Assembly: GCA_020796225.1 (NCBI GenBank)
Contig: CM036769.1
Span: 1,975,001 to 2,039,000 of the forward strand
Source: Arion vulgaris
Lineage: Eukaryota > Mollusca > Gastropoda > Stylommatophora > Arionidae
DNA length: 64,000 nt
Direction of reading: 5' to 3'
Positions 10,081 to 20,192 of this stretch are shown here, one piece after another. The notes under the pieces are model-generated. The model searched no databases and was not told where the DNA came from. It saw only the letters and a program-made list of their open reading frames with translations. Position 1 is the stretch's first letter. The number at the start of each line of letters is the position of its first letter. The translations under genes were made by a program, and so were the position numbers.

Positions 10081-10082
10081 CA
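9600..10082 (+). mobile_element. SINE-D copy with long (TCAA)n tail
   Basis: It matches other SINE-D copies from the AGATCCCTGAACACAATGTA block through ACCACGTTCCTAGTCCTATT, AGTAGGCTGCAAAACTGCTG and the 3' block ATTAGGAATTCTCGCCGGTG. It ends with about 14 TCAA units (10025-10080). The tRNA-like head (around 9650-9680, CCGGTTGGAGCG) is diverged. The tail is a simple-sequence (TCAA)n rather than poly-A, which suggests mobilisation by a LINE that recognises a 3' microsatellite-like end. From 10090 to 10430 nothing is recognised. Confidence 0.8.
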
Positions 10083-10434
10083 TAGAGTCTGTCCCTGATC
10101 TGATATGTTTACACTTCGTAACGTATATTCTTCGTTCAGTATAGTTTTTTCTAACGTATAGTAAATATATATGTGTGTAACTTTTAATGCTAATTTTATG
10201 GCAGCTCTGCATATTACCTCAAGGCATTGATATCATATCTAGGCGTGTCGACCCAGTGCTTCCCCCAAAAGTAATACGCATATTAGAAGCAGGAAGTACC
10301 GTAAACAAAATCAATGAATTGCCTTCAATAAAACGCTCAGTTGTCAAAGGTAAACTTCTCTAAGGAAACACCGGGAGTTTATTCTTGTTTACTCGACATA
10401 ATTATGGGAGAAAAGTAAATATAACACCGTCTGA

Positions 10435-10618
10435 TGATATTTGTATCGATTGTATTTGGTAGTGTTCTCGTTTCTTACGTTAGTGTTTCGGCTTCAATTC
10501 TACAGTGGGTGTGGCATTTTTTTTATCCGACCGTAATGGCTTTCAGGTCGACCCAGTCTCAATTGGGTACCAGGAAAAGAAAACACTGGGAAGTAAATGT
10601 CCCTGACAGAAAAAAAAC
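10435..10618 (+). mobile_element. SINE-F copy
   Basis: It shares with the 60.48-kb copy the segments GGTGTGGCAT, TCAGGTCGACCCAGTCTCAA and ACCAGGAAAAG...CACTGGGAAGTAAA. The head (10440-10500, TTGGTAGTGTTCTCG... GGCTTCAATTCTAC) is a degenerate box A/box B pair. An A-rich end lies near 10608. Confidence 0.6.
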
Positions 10619-10702
10619 ACATTGGCATTGCAGGGAATTGATGGAACCAGGGTCTCGCGAATTGAAGCCCACCCTTCAATCCATTTGACCAGACCCGCTT
10701 TC
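10600..10702 (-). mobile_element. SINE-J fragment (tRNA-like head)
   Basis: The minus strand reads a tRNA-like segment: box A-like TGGTCAAATGGATTGAAGG near 10669-10687 and box B-like GGTTCCATCAATTCC near 10634-10648. The same arrangement with CCCTGACA(A)n and TTGCATT is found at 59690-59802. It is too diverged from a canonical tRNA to be a tRNA gene. From 10703 to 10945 I see AT-rich sequence without a feature. Confidence 0.5.
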
Positions 10703-10946
10703 AAAGACTAGAAAAAAACTGCTGAAATTGTAAAAAAATTTCTTTTTAATACCGCTATAGGTGTAAGCAATTACTCCATGCCGTTCTATCCTAGGCAACT
10801 CGTTCGATTTCTTCTTTGTAATTGAGTTAAATATTTCTCGTCTATCATATTAAAGTTCGTATCGGGGTTTTCCTATTTTTTTTAATAGTACACCCTTTGT
10901 ATCTTGAACACTTTGCCTTTCAATTCCATACCTGCTTTATGATTCT

Positions 10947-12368
10947 TTGATCTCGTCTTCTCAGAGTATGCTCAACATATGGAATAGCTACTCCTTGCCA
11001 AAGAAATGGAAAAGATCAGTATTTATACCTATTTCAAAGAAGGGAAACATGAAACTATGCACCAACTACAGAACTATTGCCCTTATAAGTCACGCCAGCA
11101 AAATCCTACTAAAAATCATCAAGAAGAGGATGGAACAAAAATTAGATGAAGAGGATGGAACAAAAATTAGAAGATGAAATACACGAAACATAAGCAGGTT
11201 TCAGAAGAGGTAGAGGCACTAGAGATCATATTTGTAGCATGAGACTCATTATCGAGAAATGCAGAGAATATAATACAGACCTGCATGCATGTTTCATAGA
11301 CTATAGCAAGGCTTTCGACCATATACAACACCAGAAAATGTGGAACATCATGAAAGACATGCACTTTCCAACACACATAATACAACTCATAGAATCTCTA
11401 TACCACGAACAACAGGTAACCATTAAAATAGGAGGTGAAATAGCTGGATGTTTCGAGATTCAAAAGGGGATTTATTTTGTCCCCCATACTTATTCAACAT
11501 AAATGCGGAGAACATCATGAGGAATGTAAAGACGATGCCAACTATGTGAATTACGACCCTCTCACTATAAGCGGCAAATGCATACCAGAGCTTAGATACA
11601 CAGATGATACAGTATTATTATCCACCAGCAAAGAAGGTTTCGAAAACCTAATCATGACGACCAAGAAACATAGTGAAGACCAACATCTATATTTGAATAC
11701 ACAAAAACAAAAATCATGTCAACTGACAAAGCAAAAGGCTCACCTAACATCCAAATAAACAATGAAGAACTCCAATGTGTAGAGAGCTACGAATATCTGG
11801 GCTCAATAATTAACAATAACGGGGACTGCTCCAAAGAGATCTCAAGAAGATTGGCAATAGAAATCAAGAAGTTAAACACAATAAAGAACATGTGGCAAAG
11901 CACCAGCAAAATACTAAAATTAAAAATATTGAGAGCATGCATTTTCCCAGTGGCTACATATGGTTGTGAATCATGGACTATTACACAAAAATTAAGAACG
12001 AAAATCCAGTCCTTCGAAACTTAATGCTACAGAAAGATCCTACGAATACCATGGACAGAAAAAGAAAGAACACTGATGTCCTGAAAGAACTAAATGTTAA
12101 AGAGAATTGGCTGATAAACAACATCTTATACAGAAAAATTACATACTTTGGTCACATCAAGCGTCACGATGGCATGGAAAGAACAATACTAGAGAGCAGG
12201 GTCCCAGGATGCAGAGGCAGACCAAGAAGAAGATGGCTACAAGATATTAAAGAAACCATGAATATGACCATCGACGAAGTAGGTGAACTGGCAAGAGACA
12301 GAGTGAATTTCAGATGTGCTGCAAAGAGAGCAACGTCCTATAAAGGATACGCACCTTGATGATGATAA
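10947..12368 (+). mobile_element. LINE-A, 5'-truncated reverse transcriptase (best-preserved copy)
   Basis: Several plus frames together give a non-LTR RT. Fingers: WKRSVFIPISKKGNMKLCTN, then NYRTIALISHASKILLK. Motif A: HACFIDYSKAFDHIQH (11280-11335). Palm: ELRYTDDTVLLSTS near 11588-11629, a YxDD catalytic box present as YTDD. Thumb: SYEYLGSIINNNGDCSKEI and FPVATYGCESWTI. C-terminus: YFGHIKRHDGMERTI, GRPRRRWLQDIKETMNM, ending SYKGYAP-stop with a GATGATGATAA tail. Frameshifts break it near 11480 (the family LSPYLFN region), 11750 and 12025, and a 25-bp segment (AAGAGGATGGAACAAAAATT) is duplicated at 11121-11170. There is no endonuclease domain: the 5' end is missing. It cannot make an active enzyme. 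Confidence 0.9.
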
Positions 12369-12460
12369 ATAGCGAAACACGTACAAACAAAGTACTATAG
12401 TTTTACAAAATACAGAAACAGTGACGATAAACAGCAACGTTTCGACCAACAATTTGATGA
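12368..12460 (-). mobile_element. Repeat K copy (GGTCGAAACGT motif)
   Basis: On the minus strand it reads TTGGTCGAAACGTTGCTGT, then TTTTGTAAAACTATAGTACT and TTGTTTGTACGTGTTTCGC. This is the same sequence as plus-strand segments at 44.71-44.86 and 52.09-52.19 kb. It abuts the 3' tail of LINE-A. The GGCC-loop-GGTCGAAAC layout in the other two copies recalls hammerhead-like motifs reported in Penelope-like elements; the motif here has lost the left half. From 12460 to 12715 nothing is recognised. Confidence 0.55.
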
Positions 12461-12714
12461 TGATAATGCTGATGATGCTAAATATACCTTTTTCTTTCTT
12501 ATAGCAGTTGTCACTAGTGGTTGACCAGATATTTCTTTGATTTCATCAGTTCTCACGAATACGTTCCATTTTATTCTCATTATTTTTGCGCAGACATCTA
12601 TTTTCAAATGTATTCAACTTGCTGTCTATATCTTTAGTTAATTTTCAATTCTCGTTGGCATGTATTATGATTGATACAACATTGGAATATACAATTCTCA
12701 ATTCTGAGTTTTTC

Positions 12715-13235
12715 TTTCATGCTCAGTTTGGAATGTGTTCATTGCACGCCGGATATGTTCATAGGTGCTCCGATCTCCTTAGCAATATCTCCAACATCGT
12801 CCAACTGCTAACTGTACCAGTTCGATATTGATGTTCTAAGATCTCCCTAGCAATATCTCCAACATCGTCCAACGACTAACTGTACCAGTTCGATATTGAT
12901 TGATAAGTCTACTTATACACCTGTTGTGTTATTTTCTGGCCACTCCAATCTTCAGTCCAAGCGCTTGTACTCTAGCTGAGAAATGTGGATTGGTTTAGAT
13001 GAAAATAATCTTTGCGGCCACATTCTATGAGGACGTTCAGAATGTCAACCCTATCATTGGCTGTCCTCCCAGTATGGTAATAGAGCCAGTCAGCCTGTCC
13101 GATCTCTTATTACCATCGACGCCCATGTGCCCAGTAATGAAGATGAATGTAATTCTGCGAATTGTTGACTTTTGTAGCGATTTAATCCACTGTCTGTTCA
13201 GCCAACTAGCCTCCATATTCTAGATTATACTCCCT
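12715..13235 (-). mobile_element. LINE-R fragment with RNase H end
   Basis: Near 13085-13180 the minus strand reads ITFIFITGHMGVDGNKRSDR, the RNase H motif with catalytic His and Asp, then LTGSITILGGQP. The remaining part down to 12715 is the 3' region, including a 64-bp tandem duplication around 12776-12895 (AGCAATATCTCCAACATCGT). The same 3' region recurs at 20.37-20.56 kb. Frameshifts and the short length show a dead copy. From 13236 to 13320 nothing is seen. Confidence 0.7.
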
Positions 13236-13321
13236 GAATAACTCAGAATGCACAGCACGCATGCGTGTAGTTTTGTGACTCAAAATCGAGTGATGCGTTA
13301 GTCACCGACAGTACAACCATT

Positions 13322-14641
13322 TTAAGGTAGATATATCCTCACCAAATGACGAAAAAAAATGACATTTGCCATTTTTATTTTATTGCATTTTTAGAAACTA
13401 CATGCATTTGACTACAACTTCAAATTGTTTTTGAACGTCTAAATGCCTTCGTGTTTTCATTACATGCATGTTTATGTGATCACCCTCCTCACAATTTTCC
13501 TTAGCAACCATTGTTTACACTTAGTTACTATGTTTCTACACTCCACCCCTTCACATAAAATGCGATTTAATTATGAAAATTGATTTATAACAAGAACGAT
13601 GACATATCCACTAAGGAACACTACTCTAATAATGTTAGATTCCCGCCAAAGTTCTCATGGAGACTAAATGAAACCACTGGACATTTCTGAATGTAAAAAT
13701 ATTTTTTCAAACTTTTGAGGCATTGCTTTTGTCATTTGAAACGAACGTTGATTCATTATTTGGAAGGTAAATTATAATAGCTAGATATTCATATTTAATT
13801 AAAAGTAGAATGGGTAACAAACAGAAGTCTAGTAGATCAAATAAACGAAGATTCTGTGGCAACAAATATTCAAGGAAGAAACGCGAGATTTTCTAAACTT
13901 GGGCTTCCCAGTGGATACTATTCTGTGGAAAGCTGTAAAATCAAGGACACTATTCGAATAAAAGCAACACAGAAAAGAAGAAAAAACACTGAGAGCCATC
14001 AGAAAAGGCTTCCTAGATACCACAGAAGCCAGAGAAGGAGATATGTACACAACAGGTGGTCATTAGTAGCACTCTGGTAAGTAAAATAGTGGAAAGTTTT
14101 TGTTTTTTCAAGTTTCCAGTCAATTGTATTTTTTGTGTTGTTGTCAAACTTTCAAACATGATATCTCAAACATTTTTGGTCTAATTGACTTGCAATTTGG
14201 CACATATATTCTTAGATATGCAATGCTTAATCTGAAGTAAAATAATCTCAAACCAATAAAAATAGCTATATTTTCCTAAATTTAAGCAAGTTTGATCGAT
14301 GGAAATTTTACCACTTTTGGGAGTGGTATATCATTTAAATTCATTTTAAAAAAAAAGTTCTTTATGAAATTCAAATATTTTACTTCACATTAACCAACTG
14401 ACTGTTGCGAACATGTATGCTAAAAAATGAAGGCTTTCAAACAATTGGCTCCTGAGTAATCTTGTTTGAAAAAGTATCTATTTTTAGTAACGGCGGCCAT
14501 ATTGTAATCTAATTTGCATATTAAAGAAAAAAATTTTCATTAGATAATTTTTTAAACCCTATTAAGTGTAACTGTGTGGTTTAAATTAAGCTGGGAACTA
14601 TATTAACAATTATAGCCTTCCTGAGGATAGATCTACCTTAA
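13322..14641. mobile_element. TIR DNA transposon, TTAA-flanked, non-autonomous
   Basis: The two ends are inverted repeats: left GGTAGATATATCCTCACCAA (13326-13345), and the right end in reverse complement reads GGTAGATCTATCCTCAGGAA. They differ at 3 of 20 positions. Each is flanked by TTAA (13322-13325 and 14638-14641), as expected for piggyBac-type TTAA targets, though a TA target cannot be excluded. The interior is AT-rich. A short plus-strand frame from about 13810 reads MGNKQKSSRSNKRRFCGNKY and stops after 29 codons. It has a basic RRFCGN-type start that I loosely associate with Mutator-like proteins; that is weak. No DDE transposase can be read. Confidence 0.7.
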
Positions 14642-15044
14642 TGCTACTTGTAGTCATACTAAATGCACCACTAGCTTCCTTGATCTTTCTGCCGTATGAA
14701 CTTGCAAAGAAGACACCAAAATCCGACATTTAGTGATGAACTGCGGATACATGCGTGCAGTTTAATTATTTTCAAACTATATAATTTGGAGTTGTATATT
14801 TAAAAAAATTAAACTTGAGCAAGTCTTTTAGTGGCATATTTTGTAGGGGATAAAACTATTGTTGCTTTAATATTTCACAGCATAATAATATTTTTTTTTA
14901 AATATCTCCTGAGTAATTAAATTGTCACGCAAATATTTGAACTGTTCTTATTATTGGAATAGTAAATTGCACAAAAGTAAAAACCAAAAAAAACAAAAAA
15001 ACAAACCAACATGAGAAATATCATGAGTTCGACTTTCGAGTTGA

Positions 15045-15127
15045 GGTATACACATCTAGTTAAATCGAATTTATAGTTGACATACATGTCGTTTAGTTAA
15101 TTCGAATTTCTAGCTGATATACACACC
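15045..15127. repeat. Left part of a 30/38-bp minisatellite
   Basis: Diverged units of the TCTAGTTAAATCGAATTT...ATACACAT type are interrupted by the hAT MITE that follows. They resume after it. From 14642 to 15044 there is AT-rich sequence without a recognised feature. Confidence 0.75.
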
Positions 15128-15135
15128 GTCTAGTT

Positions 15136-15516
15136 CAGCATTTCTCAAACAGGGGTCTGCGGACCCTCGGTAGTCCGTGAGGTACTCACATAGGGTTCTC
15201 AAGTGCTTGAAGAAATATTATGACCTTTGACATTTCAAACAGAAAAAACAATTTTAAAATATGTATAAAAACAGCGGCAAACTAGTTCTGCTGAGAAATC
15301 AAGGGATTCGGACCAGACCGGAGTCTGACAGAACAACATTAAAGATCATTTGAAGTTTCCCGCAGTCTGAGAAATTGAAGCCAGCTTAACAGTTGATGTG
15401 GTGTAATGCTAACTCCATCGCTAGGATATTTTCATATATAGAAACTTGTAGGGTTACAAGGAAGTAAAATGTATTTAAAAGGGGTTCCACGGTAATACAA
15501 AGTTTGGGAACCTCTG
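15136..15516. mobile_element. hAT-type MITE (381 bp) with perfect 8-bp TSD
   Basis: The left end is CAGCATTTCTCAAAC; the right end in reverse complement is CAGAGGTTCCCAAAC. These are typical hAT terminal inverted repeats (CAGNGNTTCTCAAAC style). The element is flanked by the same 8 bases, GTCTAGTT, at 15128-15135 and 15517-15524, the TSD length of hAT transposons. It encodes nothing. It landed inside a minisatellite unit, so it is younger than that array. Confidence 0.9.
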
Positions 15517-15905
15517 GTCTAGTTAAATCGAACTGGTATACTCATCGTCTAGTTAAATCGAACTGGTATACACATCGTCTAGTTAAATCGAACTGGTATA
15601 CACATCGTCTAGTTAAATCGAACTGGTATACACATCGTCTAGTTAAATCGAACTGGTATACTCATCGTCTAGTTAAATCAAATTTAGAGCTGATATACAT
15701 ACCATCTTGTTAAATCGAATTTCGAGCTGATATACATACCATCTTGTTAAATCGAATTTCGAGCTGATATACATACCATCTTGTTAAATCGAATTTCGAA
15801 CTTACATCTATACCGTCTAGTTAAATCGAATTTCGAGCTTTCATCCATACCATCTATTTAAATCGAATTTTGAGCTGATATACATACCGTCTAGTGAAAT
15901 CTAAC
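15517..15905. repeat. 30-bp then about 38-bp minisatellite
   Basis: Five near-identical 30-bp units (AATCGAACTGGTATACACAT plus CGTCTAGTTA) are followed by longer units containing AATTTCGAGCTGATATACAT and CCATCTTGTT. The short unit looks like a deletion derivative of the longer one. A 69-codon plus frame is an artefact of the 30-bp period. From 15906 to 16410 nothing is recognised. Confidence 0.9.
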
Positions 15906-16415
15906 AGAATACTATCATCTGTTGCTTAACAGAGCCAGAAGAACGATATCAGCAACATATCTACGAATGAGACTATCTTCAGAGTGGATGGATACTTTCT
16001 GAATGCCAATTTGAACCCTAAGCTATTGCGTTTCCAATTCCAGGCTTAGAAGTGAGATATTTAGTGCTTCAATAACATGAATCTATAAGTGGTAATATAG
16101 CCATGACGTGATACGGATCTCAAGTTACCTGCATTGTAAAGATTTGCATACTTTGCCCTTGCAACGTCTATACCTATAATATAATTATATAGCCCAGGTC
16201 ATCTTTTATATTTTGCTGGTACCTTTTTACGGTTCTTTTATTCGGCTTCTATTCTTCAAGGTAAGTTCTCTGTAAGAATCACACCCTGACGGGGTGAAAG
16301 GTTATCTAATAAATGCACATTTCAATCCGTGACGGTTTGACAGGTAAAACACATGTGTTACACTAATGTGAAGTGTGTAGTTGGTGTAAATATACAGCAA
16401 ATAACCATCAACAAT

Positions 16416-16470
16416 ACTGGCGGATGTCGTAATACTGGTGGATGTCGTAATACTGGTGGATGTCGTAATA
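16416..16470. repeat. 18-bp tandem repeat (3 copies)
   Basis: The unit TACTGGTGGATGTCGTAA is repeated three times with one change in the first copy (TACTGGCGG). Confidence 0.85.
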
Positions 16471-16564
16471 CGGGCTTTTATTTGTTTATTCATGTATTTG
16501 TTTATGTATAGCTAGTGAAAATGTGCCTGTAGCGGCTGTGATCTAATTACTGTTTTGGTTATTG

Positions 16565-16702
16565 GTTACTAAACTGACGTCATTGCACTACTCCGGTCAG
16601 ACCCTTAGGTGCTCAGTCTCCCTTAACAGATATCGAAGAGTATGCATACTGATGGTTCCCGTGGCTTGCTGCATCCAGTTCTACTTGTACAGCGGGTAAC
16701 TC
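16565..16702 (-). mobile_element. LINE-R 3' piece, left of a nested insertion
   Basis: It matches the 3' region of the LINE-R copy at 3985-4200 (TCGAAGAGTATGCATACTGA, ATGGTTCCCGTGGCTTGCTG) and stops abruptly at GCGGGTAACTCC. The continuation of the same element is found from about 17398 onward. The two pieces are one LINE-R copy split by a second LINE. Confidence 0.75.
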
Positions 16703-17397
16703 CTTCTCTTTCTTCTTCTCTTCCACCATTTACTTCTTAATAGAAGTGTGTGTGTGTTGGGGGGTTTGTTGTTGAGTTGGGGAGGGCGGGGAGAATGAAC
16801 GTAGTGATCTTGTGTGTGCTTGTTTTAAGGCACTTTGTAAGCTGATATTGATTTTCGTAAGGCTGTTCTTCATGCCGTCGCTCCATCTTTTGCGTGGTCT
16901 TCCTCTTGCTTTGTACTCATTATACTTTTTCTGTGTGGCTCTCTGTGGTAGGCGATACCAGGGCATTCTGGTCAGGTGTCCAAACCATTTAATCTATTGT
17001 TCTTTTATGAATTGCATGACTAGTTTCACATCCAGTCTTCTTCTGATTTCTTCATTTATAATTTTGTCTCTAATTGTCACACCTGCAGCTCTTCTAAGAC
17101 ACATCATCTCTGTCGTTATGATTTACCGCTCATTAGCTGCTGTTATTGGCCATGTTTGACACTGGTAACATAGTGTTGGCCAGAAAATTGTTCTTATGAG
17201 ATTTGCTTTAGTTGTTAGCGGTATCTCTTTATGTGACAACAGTGGTGTTAACTGTCCCAGTACTTGGTTAGCTTTTGTGCAACGATTGCTGATTCCACTA
17301 TCGATACTTCCATCTGCTGTGAAAATTATTTCTAAGTAATTGGCCTCAATTGTTTGTTTTATTTCTACGTTCTGGAGTTTTACTGTAAGGCTTTCTA
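16703..17397 (-). mobile_element. LINE-B-like 3' end nested inside LINE-R
   Basis: The minus strand encodes MCLRRAAGVTIRDKI-type sequence (about 17040-17110), IKWFGHLTRMPWYRLPQRAT and YNEYKARGRPRKRW (about 16870-16990), a non-LTR RT C-terminus closely matching the plus-strand copy at 51.24-51.98 kb. A (GAAGAA)-type stretch at its low-coordinate end (16705-16735) is the probable 3' tail. It interrupts LINE-R, replacing about 25 bases relative to the intact copy. No catalytic RT box is included. Confidence 0.75.
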
Positions 17398-17897
17398 TTC
17401 AACACCTATTTTAGTGTCCTCATCCAACAGGAAATCACGAAGAGAAAGAAGAACATCCCCCTTATCCATCTTCAACTCCCAACAATCGATGCTGTTGATG
17501 CAAACCTGTCCGCTCTCTCATTACCGTCAACGCCCGCATGCCCAGGACAGTATATCCACTTAAGCCGCTGGAGGTTAGAAACTTCTATAGACGACATCCA
17601 CTCATACCGAAACCTGCCCTTCTGGATCTTGTGAAGCATCGACTGAGAGTCAGATACAACAACTGCCCCAGTAAATGAAGCCCCAGAGAGCCATTGCAGC
17701 GCAGCAGTAACAACCTCAACCTCCATCCTCATACTAGAAGTAGTTGTCCTGTACGCTCCACTTCGCTCTGCAACAGCCCTACCATGCGCATTAGCCAAGA
17801 AACCCCAGCGTGACTTCTCACCACAACGAACCGACCCATCAGTATATACAACAGCATCATCATCCCTTGCATTACCTTCTAACAGCTGCTTAATCAA
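17398..17897 (-). mobile_element. LINE-R RNase H domain, complete catalytic set
   Basis: A 141-codon minus frame is an almost whole RNase H domain: VVYTDGSVRCG (Asp20), SSMRMEVEVVTAAL (Glu59), AVVVSDSQSML (Asp83), YCPGHAGVDGNERAD (His120 and Asp130). This D-E-D-H-D set is what LINE RNase H enzymes use to cleave the RNA strand during cDNA synthesis. The RT that would precede it on the minus strand (above 17897) is absent: LINE-C sequence follows at once. The domain is intact but orphaned, so probably not expressed as an active element. Confidence 0.85.
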
Positions 17898-18255
17898 TCA
17901 TCATCATCATCATCAGGTGCCGTGCTGGCTGGCGTAGGCGATCATGGATCTCCACAAATCTCTGTCGCTGGTGTTTGCTATCAACTCAGATGTTGATGCT
18001 CTACCGTGCCATGAAGTCAGGCTATCCAAAATTTTCTCTCTGTCTTCCCTGTCTCATCTACCTCGATTTTACCAGTTGTCACAATGTGTTCTAAACCTCC
18101 CTCCTCATCACATGCCCGAAAAATGATCACAGCCTCTTTCTTATATCGAAGATAAGTTTTCTCTGTGTCTTGATCTCATTCAGCACCTCAACATTGGTCA
18201 TTTTAGCAGTCCATGGAATTCTTATCATTCTTCTATAAAACCACATTTCTGTGCT
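17898..18255 (-). mobile_element. LINE-C 3' end
   Basis: The minus strand matches the LINE-C copies at 45.68 kb (same strand) and 38.2 kb (opposite strand). The coding trace is RMIRIPWTAKMTNVEVLNEI, with a 3' end reading CGCCAGCCAGCACGGCACCT then (GAT)n (ATCATC run at 17896-17914). It is a truncated, frameshifted RT C-terminus. Confidence 0.75.
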
Positions 18256-18840
18256 TAACCAATAGGTGTCGTTAAAGAGATAGCTTAACCGCGAGATCAG
18301 TCTTCATGTTGCCCCAATCTCTACAGTCTCTTCCAAGAGTAATGATAACGTTGAGATCAAATCTGGCCAGCAATGGCGGAATGCGGGAGGGCCATTCAGA
18401 GTCAGGACGGTTTGATTCTGAACACGACTTTGCTACCGCAATTCCGCCATATTTGGTCGGGTTTTTTCCAGTTTCGTTTGCCGAGCTACTGAGTTAGTGC
18501 TTGAGCAATGATGTGAGCTATGACTGTTACATGGAATGTTATTTGCTGTGTCAACCGTGCGTTTGTTGTGTGTATTCAAAAATGGCGGACAGCGGTTATG
18601 ACGAACAAACTCAATCTGCCGTATGCAGTTATATTGCGGGTGCAGAACGCTGGATTTTGTCATGATTGATGTGACAAGAATTGCAATTCAAGTGATGAAC
18701 AGTTTTGTGTTGAGGTTCAACCCATTAAAGTACTATTGACAGTTGGAAATTGTTAAAAGTAAGTAAGAGAGCCTCTGCTCGGACAGAATTCATTAAGAAT
18801 TTAACAAATAACATTTCTACAAATGTCCACACTATTAACA
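18256..18840. other. Unassigned single-copy stretch with ATGGCGG motifs
   Basis: No repeat family of the window matches here. It is less AT-rich and includes CAATGGCGGAATGCGGGAGG near 18371, CGCAATTCCGCCATATTTGG near 18438, and AAAAATGGCGGACAGCGG near 18577, which resembles a TISU/YY1-type start element. From that ATG a 28-codon frame runs MADSGYDEQTQSAVCSYIAG to a TGA. A consensus donor AAAA|GTAAGT lies at 18755-18764. A first exon or promoter is possible but not supported further. Confidence 0.25.
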
Positions 18841-18841
18841 T

Positions 18842-18930
18842 TTACTTGGGTTCCTCAATTTTATTACGGATATAGTGCACTGTTGCTGGGATCTTCCTGT
18901 GTAAGAGCAAGATCGGAGTACATATGAGCA
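18842..18930 (+). mobile_element. SINE-D 3' fragment
   Basis: TTGGGTTCCTCAATTTTATT, then AGTGCACTGTTGCTGGGATC and TTCCTGTGTAAGAGCAAGAT correspond to the conserved 3' block of SINE-D, cut off before the (TCAA)n tail by an adjoining LINE piece. Confidence 0.6.
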
Positions 18931-19190
18931 ACATTATCCAAAAGAGAAGATGGAAATGGATCGGACATGTGATACGTTTGGAGACTGTCACGAAAACTGA
19001 ACTGAGATGGATACCAGAGGGTAAACAAAACGTGGAAGACCCCAAATAAAACCTGGAGGAGAACAGTAGAACAGGAACTGACAGAAATGAATTACAGTTG
19101 GAATACAGTAACAGAGGACGGTCAAGAATAGAGAAGAATGATGGGTTGTCCAATGTTCCAAGGGCGTCACATGCTAGAGAGATTGAAGGA
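18931..19190 (+). mobile_element. LINE 3' fragment (WKWIGHV type)
   Basis: The plus strand reads KRRWKWIGHVIRLETVTKTE, then LRWIPEGKQ, a frameshift, TWRRTVEQELTEMNYSWNTV and a stop. This is the C-terminal domain of a non-LTR RT related to LINE-E (family form RWIGHVLRM...LRWTPEGKRKRGRPKTTWRR). The (GA)n run that follows may mark its tail or a separate microsatellite. Confidence 0.75.
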
Positions 19191-19191
19191 G

Positions 19192-19230
19192 CGCGATAGA
19201 GAGAGGGAGAGAGAGAGAGAGAGAGAGAGC
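19192..19230. repeat. (GA)n microsatellite
   Basis: This is an uninterrupted or nearly uninterrupted GA run. From 19231 to 19600 there is no recognised feature apart from CTCTCTCTCG near 19537. Confidence 0.9.
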
Positions 19231-19639
19231 GATAACTGTCTTAGCTATTACCCAGACTGGGAGTTAACCGTGAAATTCTTAATTAACGTGAAGACTGTTC
19301 TATTTTCTGCATAGTTTCCCTTGGATCACTCTTCTCAAAACATTTATTTACATTTATAATTGTGGTTCTCGATGATAGCGTGTTTCAAATTGTAGAATGA
19401 ATGTGGGTGTCTGTGTGAAGATGTGGGTGTCTGGTTGGAGATGGAGGTGTTTGGGTGAAGTTGTGATCATTGAGATGATATATGGCTTGTTCATGCTAAG
19501 TGTAAGATAGAGATCAAAGCACACATAATTTATATGTCTCTCTCTCGAGATCGTTCTTAAGCCGTTTTTATCATTCTATTGTGATATATAAACAGCCAAA
19601 CATCAGTACGTGATGTACGTGCACAGCCTTCAGTACCTA

Positions 19640-20192
19640 TTGGAGTTCAAGTGCTTATCCTTTGGTGGTGTGTTCGATTTCAACCAGCGTTTACTGGGTT
19701 CGCTTTCCATTAGCCTTTTGCTGTTCCCAGCCATAACCCACAAGGCAGAAGGTTGCTATTTTCTTTTAGGGCAGCAACCCTTAGACGACCTGCCCTCCCG
19801 GGCTTATGAGCGCCATCTGACCAGCGAAGCCGGTCGTTTTAATGGACACCTTGGTTTGCCACCAGTCCAGTTTTGTGTACGGTTTGCTCTGCTAGCCTTT
19901 GATTGTCCCCAATCAAACAACAAGGCAACAGTAGTTCCCTGCGAGCGGAAACGCGCACTGGCTTTACCTCTGCTGAACTTTCCAGTTGTTCTGCACATTC
20001 GAGGGGGACGCACACCCTTGTGCCTGCCGCGCTTGCCGTGCCTTCCTTGAATGCATGCCGTGCCATGTTCGCCTGCCCCTCGGTGGGGCCCACTATGGCA
20101 TCGCCAGCGTGTGTGCTAGCTCTGCCCTTGTGCCTGGTCACCATCAGTTCTCACTGTGCTCACATTTTCCGTGCCTTCTGTATCGCGAGAGA
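19640..20192. other. GC-rich unassigned block with overlapping open frames
   Basis: Base composition changes sharply to GC-rich (for example GACCTGCCCTCCCGGGCTTA, CCCCTCGGTGGGGCCCACTA). Open frames of 70-146 codons exist on both strands. None shows a domain I know, and mutual overlap in several frames is typical of GC-rich non-coding DNA. It ends in a (GA)n run at 20187-20206. It could be an unknown repeat or an LTR-like segment; I cannot tell. Confidence 0.35.

Noticed and set aside
16812..17159. 115-codon plus frame, and its near copy on the minus strand at 51582-52037
   Set aside because: They are the antisense shadow of the LINE-B-like RT C-terminus, which has the recognisable motifs on the other strand.
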